DNA from: CAWVWF01 sp963933885
GTDB taxonomy: Bacteria > Bacteroidota > Bacteroidia > Flavobacteriales_C > GCA-002722245
Reading direction: 5' to 3'
Length of the DNA stretch: 13,393 bases
NCBI GenBank assembly: GCA_963933885.1
Contig: CAWVWF010000097.1
Span: forward strand, 1 to 13,393
Every line of letters begins with the position of its first letter. Positions within the stretch are counted from its first letter, which is position 1. Below are positions 6,780 to 13,393 of this stretch, one piece after another. The notes under the pieces were generated by a model, which was given only the letters and a program-made list of their open reading frames with translations, made no database searches and was not told the origin of the DNA. Made by a program: the position numbers and the translations under genes.

Positions 6780-8222
6780 ATGATGTTAGATACAAACTGG
6801 AATTTTCTTAATTCATATACTAAACTTCCTTCTGATTTTTATGCAGAGGTGAAACCTTCACCAATTTCTCAACCTGAATTATTGATTTATAATGAATCAC
6901 TAGCGAATGAGTTAGGTTTAAATGGATTGAATAATGAGAAGGAATATTTAACTTCAGTATTATCTGGGAATTATTCTCCAGAAGGAACAACTCCAATTGC
7001 ACAAGCATACGGTGGTCATCAATTTGGTCATTTTAATGTACTTGGAGATGGTAGGGCTATTTTACTAGGCGAAATCATTACGCCAATGGAAGAGCGTATG
7101 GATATCCAATTAAAGGGAAGTGGTAGAACACCTTATTCAAGAAACGGAGATGGTAGAGCTACTTTATACTCCATGTTGAGGGAGTATTTAATTAGTGAAG
7201 CAATGGCTAGTTTGGGAGTTCGTACAACAAGAAGTTTGGCGGTTGTAAAGAGTGAAGATCTAGTATATAGACAAACAGCTCAAGTGACAGGAGTTTTAAC
7301 TCGTGTTGCCGAAAGTCATATAAGAGTTGGTACTTTTGAATTGGCAGCGAGAATGGGGAAACCTGAGGTGATTAAAGAATTAGTAGACTATACTATAAAT
7401 AGACATTATCCCGAAGCTTTGGAAACTGCTAATCCAGTATTAAGTTTTTTGAAAGAAGTAATACAGTCACAAATCAGACTTGTAAATAGTTGGATGAAGG
7501 TTGGATTTATTCATGGAGTTATGAATACTGATAACATGAGTATTGCTGGAGAAACAATTGATTACGGTCCTTGCGCATTTATGAATCATTTTGATTCTAA
7601 GACAGTTTTTAGTTCTATTGATGAACAAGGGAGGTATTCTTATGAAAATCAATCTAGAATAGCTAAATGGAACTTAATGAGGTTTGCGGAGACCTTCCTT
7701 CATCTTATTGATCCGGATGAGAAAAAGTCTGTTGAATTAGCACAAGCTGAATTTGATAAGTTTGAAGATGATTTTAATCGAATTTGGAAAATTAACCATT
7801 TAGCAAAGCTTGGAATTATAAAAGAAGAAGATGATGATGAAGCTTTATTAAATGAGCTTTTCGCTTGGATGGAAAAAGCTAAGCCAGATTATACGAATAC
7901 TTTCCGTGGTTTAGTTGATACTCATTTACATAGTGATCCAATTTACAATGATTCAGAATTTATTGAATGGAAAGCTAAATGGTTAAAGAGAGTTAGTTCA
8001 GTAGATATGTATGAGAACTTATTAGAAGATTATAACCCTTCTGTCATTCCAAGAAATCACCTTGTTGAAGAAGCTTTAGTACAAGCTGGTAATTTCGGGA
8101 ATATGGAACCGTTTAATGAATTACTCAAAATGCTTCAGAATCCTTTTGATAAATACAATTCAGATAAGTATCAACTTTCATCCGATTCAGACGCTGGGTA
8201 TAAAACATTTTGTGGAACTTAA
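6780..8222 (+). CDS. selO: SelO/YdiU-family protein adenylyltransferase (AMPylase), Cys form
   Basis: This complete 480-residue pseudokinase-fold protein belongs to the SelO (YdiU, UPF0061) family, known to transfer AMP from ATP to Ser, Thr or Tyr of proteins, with a role in redox stress in E. coli. Family motifs are GGHQFGHFNVLGDGR (78-92), LKGSGRTPYSRNGDGRA (111-127), TRVAESHIR (174-182) and HGVMNTDNMS...IDYGP (245-264). Lys112, Glu135, Arg175, Arg182, Asp251, Asn252 and Asp261 occupy the places of the known nucleotide- and metal-binding residues, so it should be active. The C-terminus is TFCGT; Cys478 takes the place of the selenocysteine of animal SelO. The start is ATG 6780 (or 6783), with no Shine-Dalgarno sequence. 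It ends in a bidirectional terminator facing a MORN gene. Family call very secure; targets unknown. Confidence 0.95.
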   Translation: MMLDTNWNFLNSYTKLPSDFYAEVKPSPISQPELLIYNESLANELGLNGLNNEKEYLTSVLSGNYSPEGTTPIAQAYGGHQFGHFNVLGDGRAILLGEIITPMEERMDIQLKGSGRTPYSRNGDGRATLYSMLREYLISEAMASLGVRTTRSLAVVKSEDLVYRQTAQVTGVLTRVAESHIRVGTFELAARMGKPEVIKELVDYTINRHYPEALETANPVLSFLKEVIQSQIRLVNSWMKVGFIHGVMNTDNMSIAGETIDYGPCAFMNHFDSKTVFSSIDEQGRYSYENQSRIAKWNLMRFAETFLHLIDPDEKKSVELAQAEFDKFEDDFNRIWKINHLAKLGIIKEEDDDEALLNELFAWMEKAKPDYTNTFRGLVDTHLHSDPIYNDSEFIEWKAKWLKRVSSVDMYENLLEDYNPSVIPRNHLVEEALVQAGNFGNMEPFNELLKMLQNPFDKYNSDKYQLSSDSDAGYKTFCGT

Positions 8223-8234
8223 AAAAGCAGGCAC

Positions 8235-8269
8235 AAAAAAAGCCCGATCCTTTCGAATCGAGCTTTTTT
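8235..8269. terminator. Bidirectional terminator between selO and the MORN gene
   Basis: AAAAAAGC pairs with GCTTTTTT, then one C/A mismatch, then CGAT pairs with ATCG around an 8-nt loop. T runs exist on both strands (8264-8269 for plus; the A run 8235-8241 for minus). It starts 13 nt after the selO stop and 20 nt after the stop of the convergent MORN gene, so it can serve both. Confidence 0.82.
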
Positions 8270-8288
8270 GAAACTGTATTTTATTAGT

Positions 8289-8711
8289 TTATTTTCCTGG
8301 AACTGGTCTCTCTTGAGAATCAGTAACAGTACTAACATCCATGTCTATTATTTGATCTTCTTTCCAGAATCCATTATAACTAGCACTTGACGACCATTGA
8401 AAAACACCATGTCCTTCTCTTTTGTCAGTTTTCCATTCACCGGTATATCTGTTTTTATTTGCCCAAACATAAGTTCCGTTCCCTTCTCTTTTGTTTACAT
8501 GGTAATCACCACTGTATCGATCTCCATTAGCAAATTCATATGCACCTTTACCATGCATTTTCCCGTCTTTCCATTGTCCAGCATATTTGTCTCCATTTGA
8601 GTACGCGTATGTTCCTTTACCGTTGTAACAATTTCCTTTAACACATTGAGCATAAGTTGAAAAACTTAAGGCTCCGAATAAGAAAAAAGTTAAATAGATT
8701 ATTTTTTTCAT
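8289..8711 (-). CDS. Small exported protein with classical MORN repeats
   Basis: This 140-residue protein begins with a signal peptide (MKKIIYLTFFLFGALSFSTYA, residues 1-21), so it is exported. Residues about 27-120 are almost entirely MORN repeats of period 23: a partial unit ending GTYAYSNGD (33-41), three full units starting at Tyr43 (YAGQWKDGKMHGKGAY), Tyr66 (YSGDYHVNKREGNGTY) and Tyr89 (YTGEWKTDKREGHGVF), and a last half unit YNGFWKEDQ (112-120). A short acidic tail ends in PVPGK. MORN repeats form an extended beta-strand array; in bacteria their role is mostly unknown. The ATG at 8711 is chosen because it puts the signal peptide at the N-terminus; the frame is open ten codons further up. 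It is convergent with selO and divergent from the DUF4296 gene. Confidence 0.85.
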   Translation of the reverse strand: MKKIIYLTFFLFGALSFSTYAQCVKGNCYNGKGTYAYSNGDKYAGQWKDGKMHGKGAYEFANGDRYSGDYHVNKREGNGTYVWANKNRYTGEWKTDKREGHGVFQWSSSASYNGFWKEDQIIDMDVSTVTDSQERPVPGK

Positions 8712-8757
8712 TTGATTTAGTTTTAATGGTACAACCGCCAAAAGACAATTTATATAC

Positions 8758-8765
8758 CAAAAATA
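8758..8765 (-). promoter_or_regulatory. Candidate -7 element for the MORN gene
   Basis: The minus strand reads TATTTTTG, a full match to TAnnTTTG. Transcription would start near 8751, giving a leader of about 40 nt before the ATG at 8711. No TTG lies at the proper -33 distance (the nearest is 10 nt away). It lies about 40 nt from the start of the divergent DUF4296 promoter. Confidence 0.42.
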
Positions 8766-8807
8766 AGATATTTTGCAAAAAGTTCTATGACTTACGTGAA
8801 ATAATCC

Positions 8808-8839
8808 TTGTAAGGTTTCATTTTTTCCGCTTATTTTTG
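8808..8839 (+). promoter_or_regulatory. Promoter of the DUF4296 lipoprotein gene (TTG-N21-TATTTTTG)
   Basis: TTG at 8808-8810 and TATTTTTG at 8832-8839 are separated by 21 nt, within the accepted spacing of Bacteroidota promoters. Transcription would start near 8846, only about 13 nt before the ATG at 8859, so the leader is very short. Confidence 0.62.
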
Positions 8840-8858
8840 CTTTTTAACACAATTCATT

Positions 8859-9218
8859 ATGAAACTATTCTGGATATCAAGTTTATTAATTTTGATTTTT
8901 GCTTGTGGAGAACAAAAGAATGAAGTGCCTTCTAATTTAATTTCTGGTGATGCTTTAGTTCCATTACTTGCAGATTTTCATTTGATGGATGCTGCTGCAA
9001 AACAAAATATTATCACGAATAACCATAAAACATTAGTGAAACATCAACAGTATGCAGGTGTTTTAAAAAAGCATGGTGTTTCTAGAGCTCAATTTGATTC
9101 AACAATACAATTTTATGTTCAATCTCCAGACGTCTTTAAAATATTGTATGATAAGGTTGGAACTTATTTGAAACTAGAAAAGGAAAAACAGGAAGAAAAA
9201 ATAAAATTGAAAAAGTAA
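8859..9218 (+). CDS. DUF4296 domain lipoprotein
   Basis: This 119-residue protein has a lipoprotein signal (MKLFWISSLLILIFAC, Cys16; Phe at -2 is unusual but tolerated). The rest fits DUF4296, a small domain of unknown function found mainly in Bacteroidota. Visible family features are the LLADFHLMDAA helix (about 36-46) and YAGVLKKHGVSRAQFDSTIQFY (about 66-87), followed by a helix with the SPDVFKILYDKV segment. The C-terminus is a Lys/Glu-rich helical tail (KLEKEKQEEKIKLKK). It is probably membrane-anchored in the envelope and mostly helical. It has its own promoter and converges on the SDR gene with only 7 nt between stop codons and no terminator in that gap, so the two transcripts should overlap. 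Function unknown. Confidence 0.85.
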   Translation: MKLFWISSLLILIFACGEQKNEVPSNLISGDALVPLLADFHLMDAAAKQNIITNNHKTLVKHQQYAGVLKKHGVSRAQFDSTIQFYVQSPDVFKILYDKVGTYLKLEKEKQEEKIKLKK

Positions 9219-9225
9219 AAAATAT

Positions 9226-10230
9226 TTATTTGTCATTTAAAAAAATGGCTCCGGTATATTTTATTGACTCTTCTATTGGAATAAAATCAATTTTTAAAGC
9301 ATCTTTAATTTTTTTGTTACTATAAGTTGCAATCGTCATAGCACTTTCAGCACTTTCTTTTGTTACTAATGGAGATGAACCAAATATAAAAGACTTGATA
9401 GCCTCAATTCTCCAAAGGAGATTTACCATCCATTGTTTTGCTTTAATACTAGGCAAAGGCTTATTTATGGCTGTCGAAATTTGATCAAATAAACTTCTAA
9501 AGCTTAAATTCTCAGAAATAATTAAAAATCGTTCCGCAGAAATATCTGATTTCATCAAGTTAGTCATCGATGAAACAACATCTCTAACATCTACAAATGC
9601 ATTTCCACCTTTCGAATAAAACTTAAGTCCTTTCCAAACTTTTAAAAACAAATTGCTACTACTTACATTCCAGTCACCTGGTCCTATAATAACTGATGGG
9701 TTTACGATAACAGCATTTAAACCTTCTTCAATACCTCTCCAAACCTCCATTTCTGAAAGATATTTAGAAACTGAATAATTTGAGACACCATCATCTTGCC
9801 ACTGACAATCTTCGGTTCTAATTCCATCTTTTGGTGCTTTCCCAATTGCAGCTGTTGAGCTAACATAACAAAGCTTCTCGACTTTAAAATCGATACAAAG
9901 ATTAACAAGATTAGCTGTTCCATTGATATTGGTTTGAAATAATTTCTCTTTATCTTTTTTATTAAAAGAAACCATCGCAGCACAATGATAAACCTGACGA
10001 ATTCCTTCGAAACAAGTCTTGAAATCTTCAGGGTTAAGAATATCACCTTTAATCCATTCAATTTTCTCTTCAACTAGGTTGGGAGAAAGATTATTCCATT
10101 TAAAGACTTGTTTAACTTTTTCAATGGATTTTTTATCTCTGAAAATAGCGCGAATAGATTTCCCTTCATTTATTAATTGTAATAATAAATGTGATCCAAC
10201 TAGTCCTGTACCGCCTGTAACCAAAATCAT
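9226..10230 (-). CDS. NAD(P)-dependent epimerase/reductase, extended SDR family
   Basis: This 334-residue Rossmann-fold enzyme carries the dinucleotide-binding motif VTGGTGLVGSH (4-14), DIL with Asp63 contacting the adenine, YHCAAMVSF (81-89) and the catalytic set Ser124/Ser125 in YVSSTAAIG, Tyr152 and Lys156 in YSVSK. NPSVIIGPGD (178-187) is typical of the dihydroflavonol-reductase-like branch of the extended SDRs, so the substrate may be a sterol, an aldehyde or a nucleotide sugar; the sequence does not decide. The C-terminal part (about 265-334) is less conserved and binds substrate in this family. The start is ATG 10230, giving TGxxGxxG right at the N-terminus as expected. It is divergent from tyrS across 89 nt. 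A near match to the -7 element (TATGTTTA, minus strand 10248-10241) would give a very short leader. Confidence 0.88.
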   Translation of the reverse strand: MILVTGGTGLVGSHLLLQLINEGKSIRAIFRDKKSIEKVKQVFKWNNLSPNLVEEKIEWIKGDILNPEDFKTCFEGIRQVYHCAAMVSFNKKDKEKLFQTNINGTANLVNLCIDFKVEKLCYVSSTAAIGKAPKDGIRTEDCQWQDDGVSNYSVSKYLSEMEVWRGIEEGLNAVIVNPSVIIGPGDWNVSSSNLFLKVWKGLKFYSKGGNAFVDVRDVVSSMTNLMKSDISAERFLIISENLSFRSLFDQISTAINKPLPSIKAKQWMVNLLWRIEAIKSFIFGSSPLVTKESAESAMTIATYSNKKIKDALKIDFIPIEESIKYTGAIFLNDK

Positions 10231-10295
10231 GAGGCGAAATTAAACATAAACTAGATGTTTATTGCATTAAATGATAATGAGTGCGTTAAAAAATT

Positions 10296-10303
10296 TAAAT
10301 TTG
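10296..10303 (+). promoter_or_regulatory. Candidate -7 element for tyrS
   Basis: TAAATTTG fully matches TAnnTTTG. Transcription would start near 10310, only about 10 nt before the ATG at 10320, making the mRNA nearly leaderless. No TTG lies 17-23 nt upstream (the nearest, 10262-10264, is 31 nt away). The 89-nt gap to the divergent SDR gene leaves little room for another promoter. Confidence 0.52.
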
Positions 10304-10319
10304 TGGAAATTTTGTGAAT

Positions 10320-11594
10320 ATGAATTTTGTAGAAGAATTACAGTGGAGAGGAATGATACACGATATCATGCCAGGTACGGAAGATCAACTTAATAAAGAG
10401 CTTACTGCTGGTTATGTAGGATTTGATCCAACAGCTGATTCATTACATATTGGAAACCTAGTTTCTATTATGATGTTAAAACATTTACAAAGTGCTGGTC
10501 ATAAACCTATAGCTTTGGTTGGAGGTGCAACTGGAATGGTTGGAGATCCATCGGGTAAATCAGAAGAAAGAAAGTTCTTATCGGAAGAGCTTTTAAATCA
10601 TAATCTTGCTTGCGTTAAAAAACAATTAGAAAGCTTTTTAGATTTTAATTGTGGCGAGAATTCTGCTGAGATTGTCAATAACTATGATTGGTTTAAAGAT
10701 TTCAGTTTACTTGATTTTTTAAGAGACGCTGGAAAACATCTTACCATTAATTACATGATGAGTAAGGATTCTGTAAAGAAACGTTTGGATACTGGACTTT
10801 CATTTACTGAGTTTTCATACCAATTAATTCAAGGATACGATTTTTATCATTTAAATAAAGAGAAGAATTGTAAGCTTCAAATGGGAGGTTCTGATCAGTG
10901 GGGGAATATTACTACTGGAACTGAATTCATCCGTAGATTGGGAGGAGGAAGTGCGTTTGCATTAACTTGTCCATTAATAACTAAAGCTGATGGTTCTAAG
11001 TTTGGGAAATCAGAAGGAGGGAATATTTGGTTAGATGCAAAGAAAACTTCGCCTTATAAGTTTTACCAGTTTTGGATGACTTCAAGTGATGAAGATGCTT
11101 TGAAATCGATTAAGATTTTCACTATGAAGACGCAAGCTGAAATTGAAGAAATAGCAAAAATTCACGCAGAAGCGCCACATCAAAGAGCATTACAAAATGC
11201 TTTGGCTGATGATATCACAATAAGAGTTCATTCAGAGGAAGCATTGGAAAACGCTAAGGCTGCTTCACAGATATTGTTTGGGAAATCTACAGAAGAAAGC
11301 TTAAGGAATTTAAGTCAGGATGATTTTTTATCCGTTTTCGAAGGTGTTCCTCAATCTGATGTGAAAAGAGGTATTATTGAAGCAGGTGTTGGTATAATTG
11401 ATTTCATGAGCGATCATGCTCCAGTGTTTAATTCAAAAGGAGAAGCAAGAAGAGCATTGAAAGCAAATTCAGTTTCTATTAATAAAACAAAAGTGAATGA
11501 TCAGAAAATGGTTGGTAACGAAGATATTATTAATGGTAAATATTTACTTGCTCAAAACGGGAAGAAAAATTACCATTTAGTAACATTGGTATAA
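10320..11594 (+). CDS. tyrS: Tyrosyl-tRNA synthetase
   Basis: It charges tRNA-Tyr with tyrosine in the cytosol. The 424-residue protein is a normal-length bacterial class I enzyme. Motifs are GFDPTADSLHIGNL (34-47, the HIGH box being HIGN at 43-46), GGATGMVGDPSG (68-79), the tyrosine-recognition segment SYQLIQGYD (166-174), MGGSDQWGN (188-196) and KFGKS (227-231, the KMSKS box). Residues about 355-424 form an S4-like RNA-binding domain (ARRALKANSVSINKTKV). I place the start at ATG 10320, giving MNFVEELQWRG as in relatives; a GTG at 10314 would add two residues and is less likely. The KFGKS form puts it in the TyrS rather than the TyrZ type. tsaB follows 10 nt downstream and should be cotranscribed. 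Confidence 0.96.
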   Translation: MNFVEELQWRGMIHDIMPGTEDQLNKELTAGYVGFDPTADSLHIGNLVSIMMLKHLQSAGHKPIALVGGATGMVGDPSGKSEERKFLSEELLNHNLACVKKQLESFLDFNCGENSAEIVNNYDWFKDFSLLDFLRDAGKHLTINYMMSKDSVKKRLDTGLSFTEFSYQLIQGYDFYHLNKEKNCKLQMGGSDQWGNITTGTEFIRRLGGGSAFALTCPLITKADGSKFGKSEGGNIWLDAKKTSPYKFYQFWMTSSDEDALKSIKIFTMKTQAEIEEIAKIHAEAPHQRALQNALADDITIRVHSEEALENAKAASQILFGKSTEESLRNLSQDDFLSVFEGVPQSDVKRGIIEAGVGIIDFMSDHAPVFNSKGEARRALKANSVSINKTKVNDQKMVGNEDIINGKYLLAQNGKKNYHLVTLV

Positions 11595-11604
11595 ATTAAT
11601 AAGC

Positions 11605-12279
11605 ATGTATATACTTCATATAGATTCTACCACTAAAGTTTGTTCTGTTGCTATTAGCAAAGAGGATCAATTGGTAGAACTAACTGAAGTGAATAGTGAT
11701 AAGTTAGTACACAGTGAAAAATTACATTTATTCATTGAGGAATGTCTAACGAACGCTAATATAAAAGTAACAGACTTAAAGGCGATTAATGTTTCTAAAG
11801 GTCCAGGTTCTTATACAGGATTACGTATTGGAGTCTCAGCAGCAAAAGGATTAGCTTACGGTTTAAACATACCCTTAATTTCAGTTGATACATTGGAAGC
11901 AATGGCTGATTCGGTAGCTTCTAGTCAATCTGATGACGCTATTTTGATTCCAATGATTGATGCACGAAGAATGGAAGTTTTCTGTTCGATACATCAAAAA
12001 GGAAAATGTTTAAAACCTGTTTCTGCAGAAGTTTTGGATGATATGTCTTTTTCAGAATTTGATTCAAGTAAGGTTTGCTTTTTTGGTGATGGTGCAGCAA
12101 AAGCAATTGAAACTTTAAATTCTGATTACACATTTATAGATGATGTTAAAACATCCGCAAGTAATTTAATCCGATTAGGTTGGGAAAAGTTTACGACAAG
12201 TGATTTTGAAGACGTAGCTTATTTTGAACCGTTTTATCTCAAAGATTTTGTGGCTGGAAAGCCTAAAAAAATGTTGTAA
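11605..12279 (+). CDS. tsaB: tRNA threonylcarbamoyladenosine (t6A) synthesis protein TsaB
   Basis: TsaB is the non-catalytic ASKHA-fold partner of TsaD in the TsaBDE complex, which puts N6-threonylcarbamoyl on A37 of tRNAs that read ANN codons. The 224-residue length is normal. The N-terminal MYILHIDSTTKVCSVAI and SKGPGSYTGLRIGVSAAKGLAYG (64-86) are the hallmark segments; SVDTLEAMA (93-101) and IPMIDARRMEVF (115-126) also fit. TsaB lacks the metal-binding histidines of TsaD, as seen here. It starts 10 nt after tyrS. The substrates of t6A modification include tRNA-Asn(GTT), which is also encoded in this window, but this is likely coincidence. The last codons are read over an A7 tract (12265-12271) from which the next open frame departs. 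Confidence 0.94.
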   Translation: MYILHIDSTTKVCSVAISKEDQLVELTEVNSDKLVHSEKLHLFIEECLTNANIKVTDLKAINVSKGPGSYTGLRIGVSAAKGLAYGLNIPLISVDTLEAMADSVASSQSDDAILIPMIDARRMEVFCSIHQKGKCLKPVSAEVLDDMSFSEFDSSKVCFFGDGAAKAIETLNSDYTFIDDVKTSASNLIRLGWEKFTTSDFEDVAYFEPFYLKDFVAGKPKKML

Positions 12280-12290
12280 TAAGAATAACA

Positions 12291-13346
12291 TTGATTCTTC
12301 TTTTTGTTAGCTTTTATAATGTCTTATCTGCTCAAGATAGAAATTTCAGTAATTTTGATACTTTGCTGGTTAAAATAGCAAAAGCGAAAGAAGAGCTAAG
12401 GTCTCATATCATTAATAAAGATCTTGAGGCAATTCGATATTCAATAAAAACGCCTTTTTCTTATACAACTCTAGCTAATGATTCTGATTCATTATTTGTC
12501 ATTTCAAAAAAGTATTTCATAACAAAAAAAGAGCATGTAATATTTCAATTTTTATTAGGAGAGCATAAACATCTAATAAGTGATGTTATTAAAGGTAATT
12601 CATATTTTGATGTAAAAAGTGGAGCGTTAATTCATGAAACACTTGGTGTTAACGTGAGGAAGGGAAACTTTACACTTGACATATTAACGTTGTTAAAAAA
12701 GGTTGATGTTGATTCATTAATTGTAGCTGGTGATATCAATTTAATTCCTGAAGATGTTGAGTTTTTAAAATTATATTGGGAAAGTATTTTAATATGTATT
12801 GAGACTAAAAAACAGTTTCCTCCAGAGTTAAAAGTGATGGGAGATATCTATAAAAAGAAATACCCGGAAAGTGTTTTAAGTGAAAGACTAGTTGAAAATA
12901 AAAAAATGGGACTTTATTCATTTAATATTGAGGCTAATCTAGAAAAGACTTTTACTTCAGATAAATGGGCTACCATTTTAGAAGGGGGACAATTTCGCAT
13001 TGGTATAACAAAAAAGTTTGTTGAGTATGGTATAGGATATAGTTTTTCAGATGCTATATTAGATTCGAATAAAGTTTTGTTAAACGATTTTGAGTTAAAA
13101 AAAAATGATATAATAACGAACAATGATCTCAGATTTTATCTTAAGATTAATTTATTCAAATATAAAAGAGTAAACCTTGTTGGAGTTATTGGTTCAGGGT
13201 ATTCTAGAGTTTACAAGAATAGAACAATAATTATGACTAACCTGTCATTCATTGAAGGTTTAGATTTAACAATAAACCTTTCAAGAACTTCTAAGCTTAA
13301 CGAGGGAAAGTTAGTTTATAGAAATGAGGAATATATTCAAAGCTGA
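12291..13346 (+). CDS. Unrecognised exported protein, possibly with a beta-strand-rich C-terminus
   Basis: I do not recognise this protein. From the only usable start, TTG at 12291, it has 351 residues. The N-terminus (MILLFVSFYNVLSAQ) is a hydrophobic core ending in SAQ, like a signal-peptidase I site, but has no positive charges; the frame is open upstream to 12267 and would add V-I-R-I-T, a better signal peptide. Residues about 20-200 look helical and charged (KIAKAKEELRSHIINKDLEAIR, KKYFITKKEH). Residues about 205-345 contain alternating polar/hydrophobic strands (FRIGITKKFVEYGIGYSF, LRFYLKINLF, VNLVGVIGSGYSRVY, LDLTINLSR), suggesting a beta-sandwich or small barrel. It starts 11 nt after tsaB and is probably cotranscribed. 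The missing ATG/GTG may mean a real odd start, a single-base indel or a frameshift. Confidence 0.65.
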   Translation: MILLFVSFYNVLSAQDRNFSNFDTLLVKIAKAKEELRSHIINKDLEAIRYSIKTPFSYTTLANDSDSLFVISKKYFITKKEHVIFQFLLGEHKHLISDVIKGNSYFDVKSGALIHETLGVNVRKGNFTLDILTLLKKVDVDSLIVAGDINLIPEDVEFLKLYWESILICIETKKQFPPELKVMGDIYKKKYPESVLSERLVENKKMGLYSFNIEANLEKTFTSDKWATILEGGQFRIGITKKFVEYGIGYSFSDAILDSNKVLLNDFELKKNDIITNNDLRFYLKINLFKYKRVNLVGVIGSGYSRVYKNRTIIMTNLSFIEGLDLTINLSRTSKLNEGKLVYRNEEYIQS

Positions 13347-13393
13347 ATTCAACTCATAAATGCAACTCCTGAGTTAAATAATAATTTTTCCAT

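Noticed and set aside
6616..8737. A 10-base motif CGGTTGTACC at 6616-6625 recurs inverted at 8728-8737, flanking selO.
   Set aside because: Many 10-base matches are expected by chance in 13 kb on two strands; the flanks do not match, so it is not evidence for mobile-element ends.
13351..13390. AACTCA/TGAGTT inverted repeat followed by T5 as a terminator of the last gene.
   Set aside because: The stem is 6 bp and AT-rich with a 13-nt loop, and the T run is 10 nt away; too weak.
13347..13393. Possible 3' end of a minus-strand gene entering from the right (frames ending ...NSGVAFMS at 13349 or ...LTQELHL).
   Set aside because: Only 15 or fewer codons are visible, two frames are equally possible, and nothing identifies a family.
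1..13393. CRISPR array, insertion sequence, integrase, toxin-antitoxin pair or phage genes.
   Set aside because: No spaced short repeats, transposase motifs or long terminal inverted repeats were seen. YwqK-like repeats are sometimes labelled antitoxin, but no toxin-like partner gene is adjacent.

Overview
This window looks like ordinary chromosome from a low-GC member of the Bacteroidota, most likely Flavobacteriales. The support is: TAnnTTTG-type promoter elements, a near absence of Shine-Dalgarno sequences, a DUF4296 lipoprotein, signal peptides ending in ...AQ, and a flippase / dUTPase / sugar nucleotidyltransferase gene order that I recall from this phylum. No phage, transposon, CRISPR or integrase signal was found.

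Region 1 (about 1-4742, minus strand): a pfkB-family sugar kinase with its own terminator, then a probable operon of a crotonase (enoyl-CoA hydratase family), an oligosaccharide flippase with a GTG start, dUTPase starting 1 nt after the flippase stop, and an RmlA-like nucleotidyltransferase with a left-handed beta-helix tail. The flippase and nucleotidyltransferase point to surface polysaccharide; dUTPase is nucleotide housekeeping.

Region 2 (4743-8858): a tRNA-Asn(GTT) with a clean promoter and a strong hairpin terminator, then a large lipoprotein with MORN_2/YwqK-like repeats and an unrecognised Cys-containing C-terminal half. A 302-base stretch without a convincing gene follows. Next is a complete SelO-type protein AMPylase with all expected active-site residues. 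A bidirectional terminator separates it from a small secreted protein with four to five classical MORN repeats. SelO therefore lies between two MORN-type envelope proteins of different subtypes.

Region 3 (8859-13393): a DUF4296 lipoprotein converges on an extended-SDR NAD(P)-dependent epimerase/reductase. The SDR gene is divergent from tyrS (tyrosyl-tRNA synthetase), which is followed by tsaB (tRNA t6A synthesis) and an unrecognised exported protein whose start is problematic. tRNA-Asn, tyrS and tsaB make translation a recurring theme, but I see no evidence of a single joint system.

I did not find a convincing new biological system. The observations most worth checking are the start of the last gene (A7 tract, no ATG or GTG), the SelO/MORN neighbourhood, the unexplained 6478-6779 stretch, and the overlapping divergent promoters at pfkB/tRNA-Asn.
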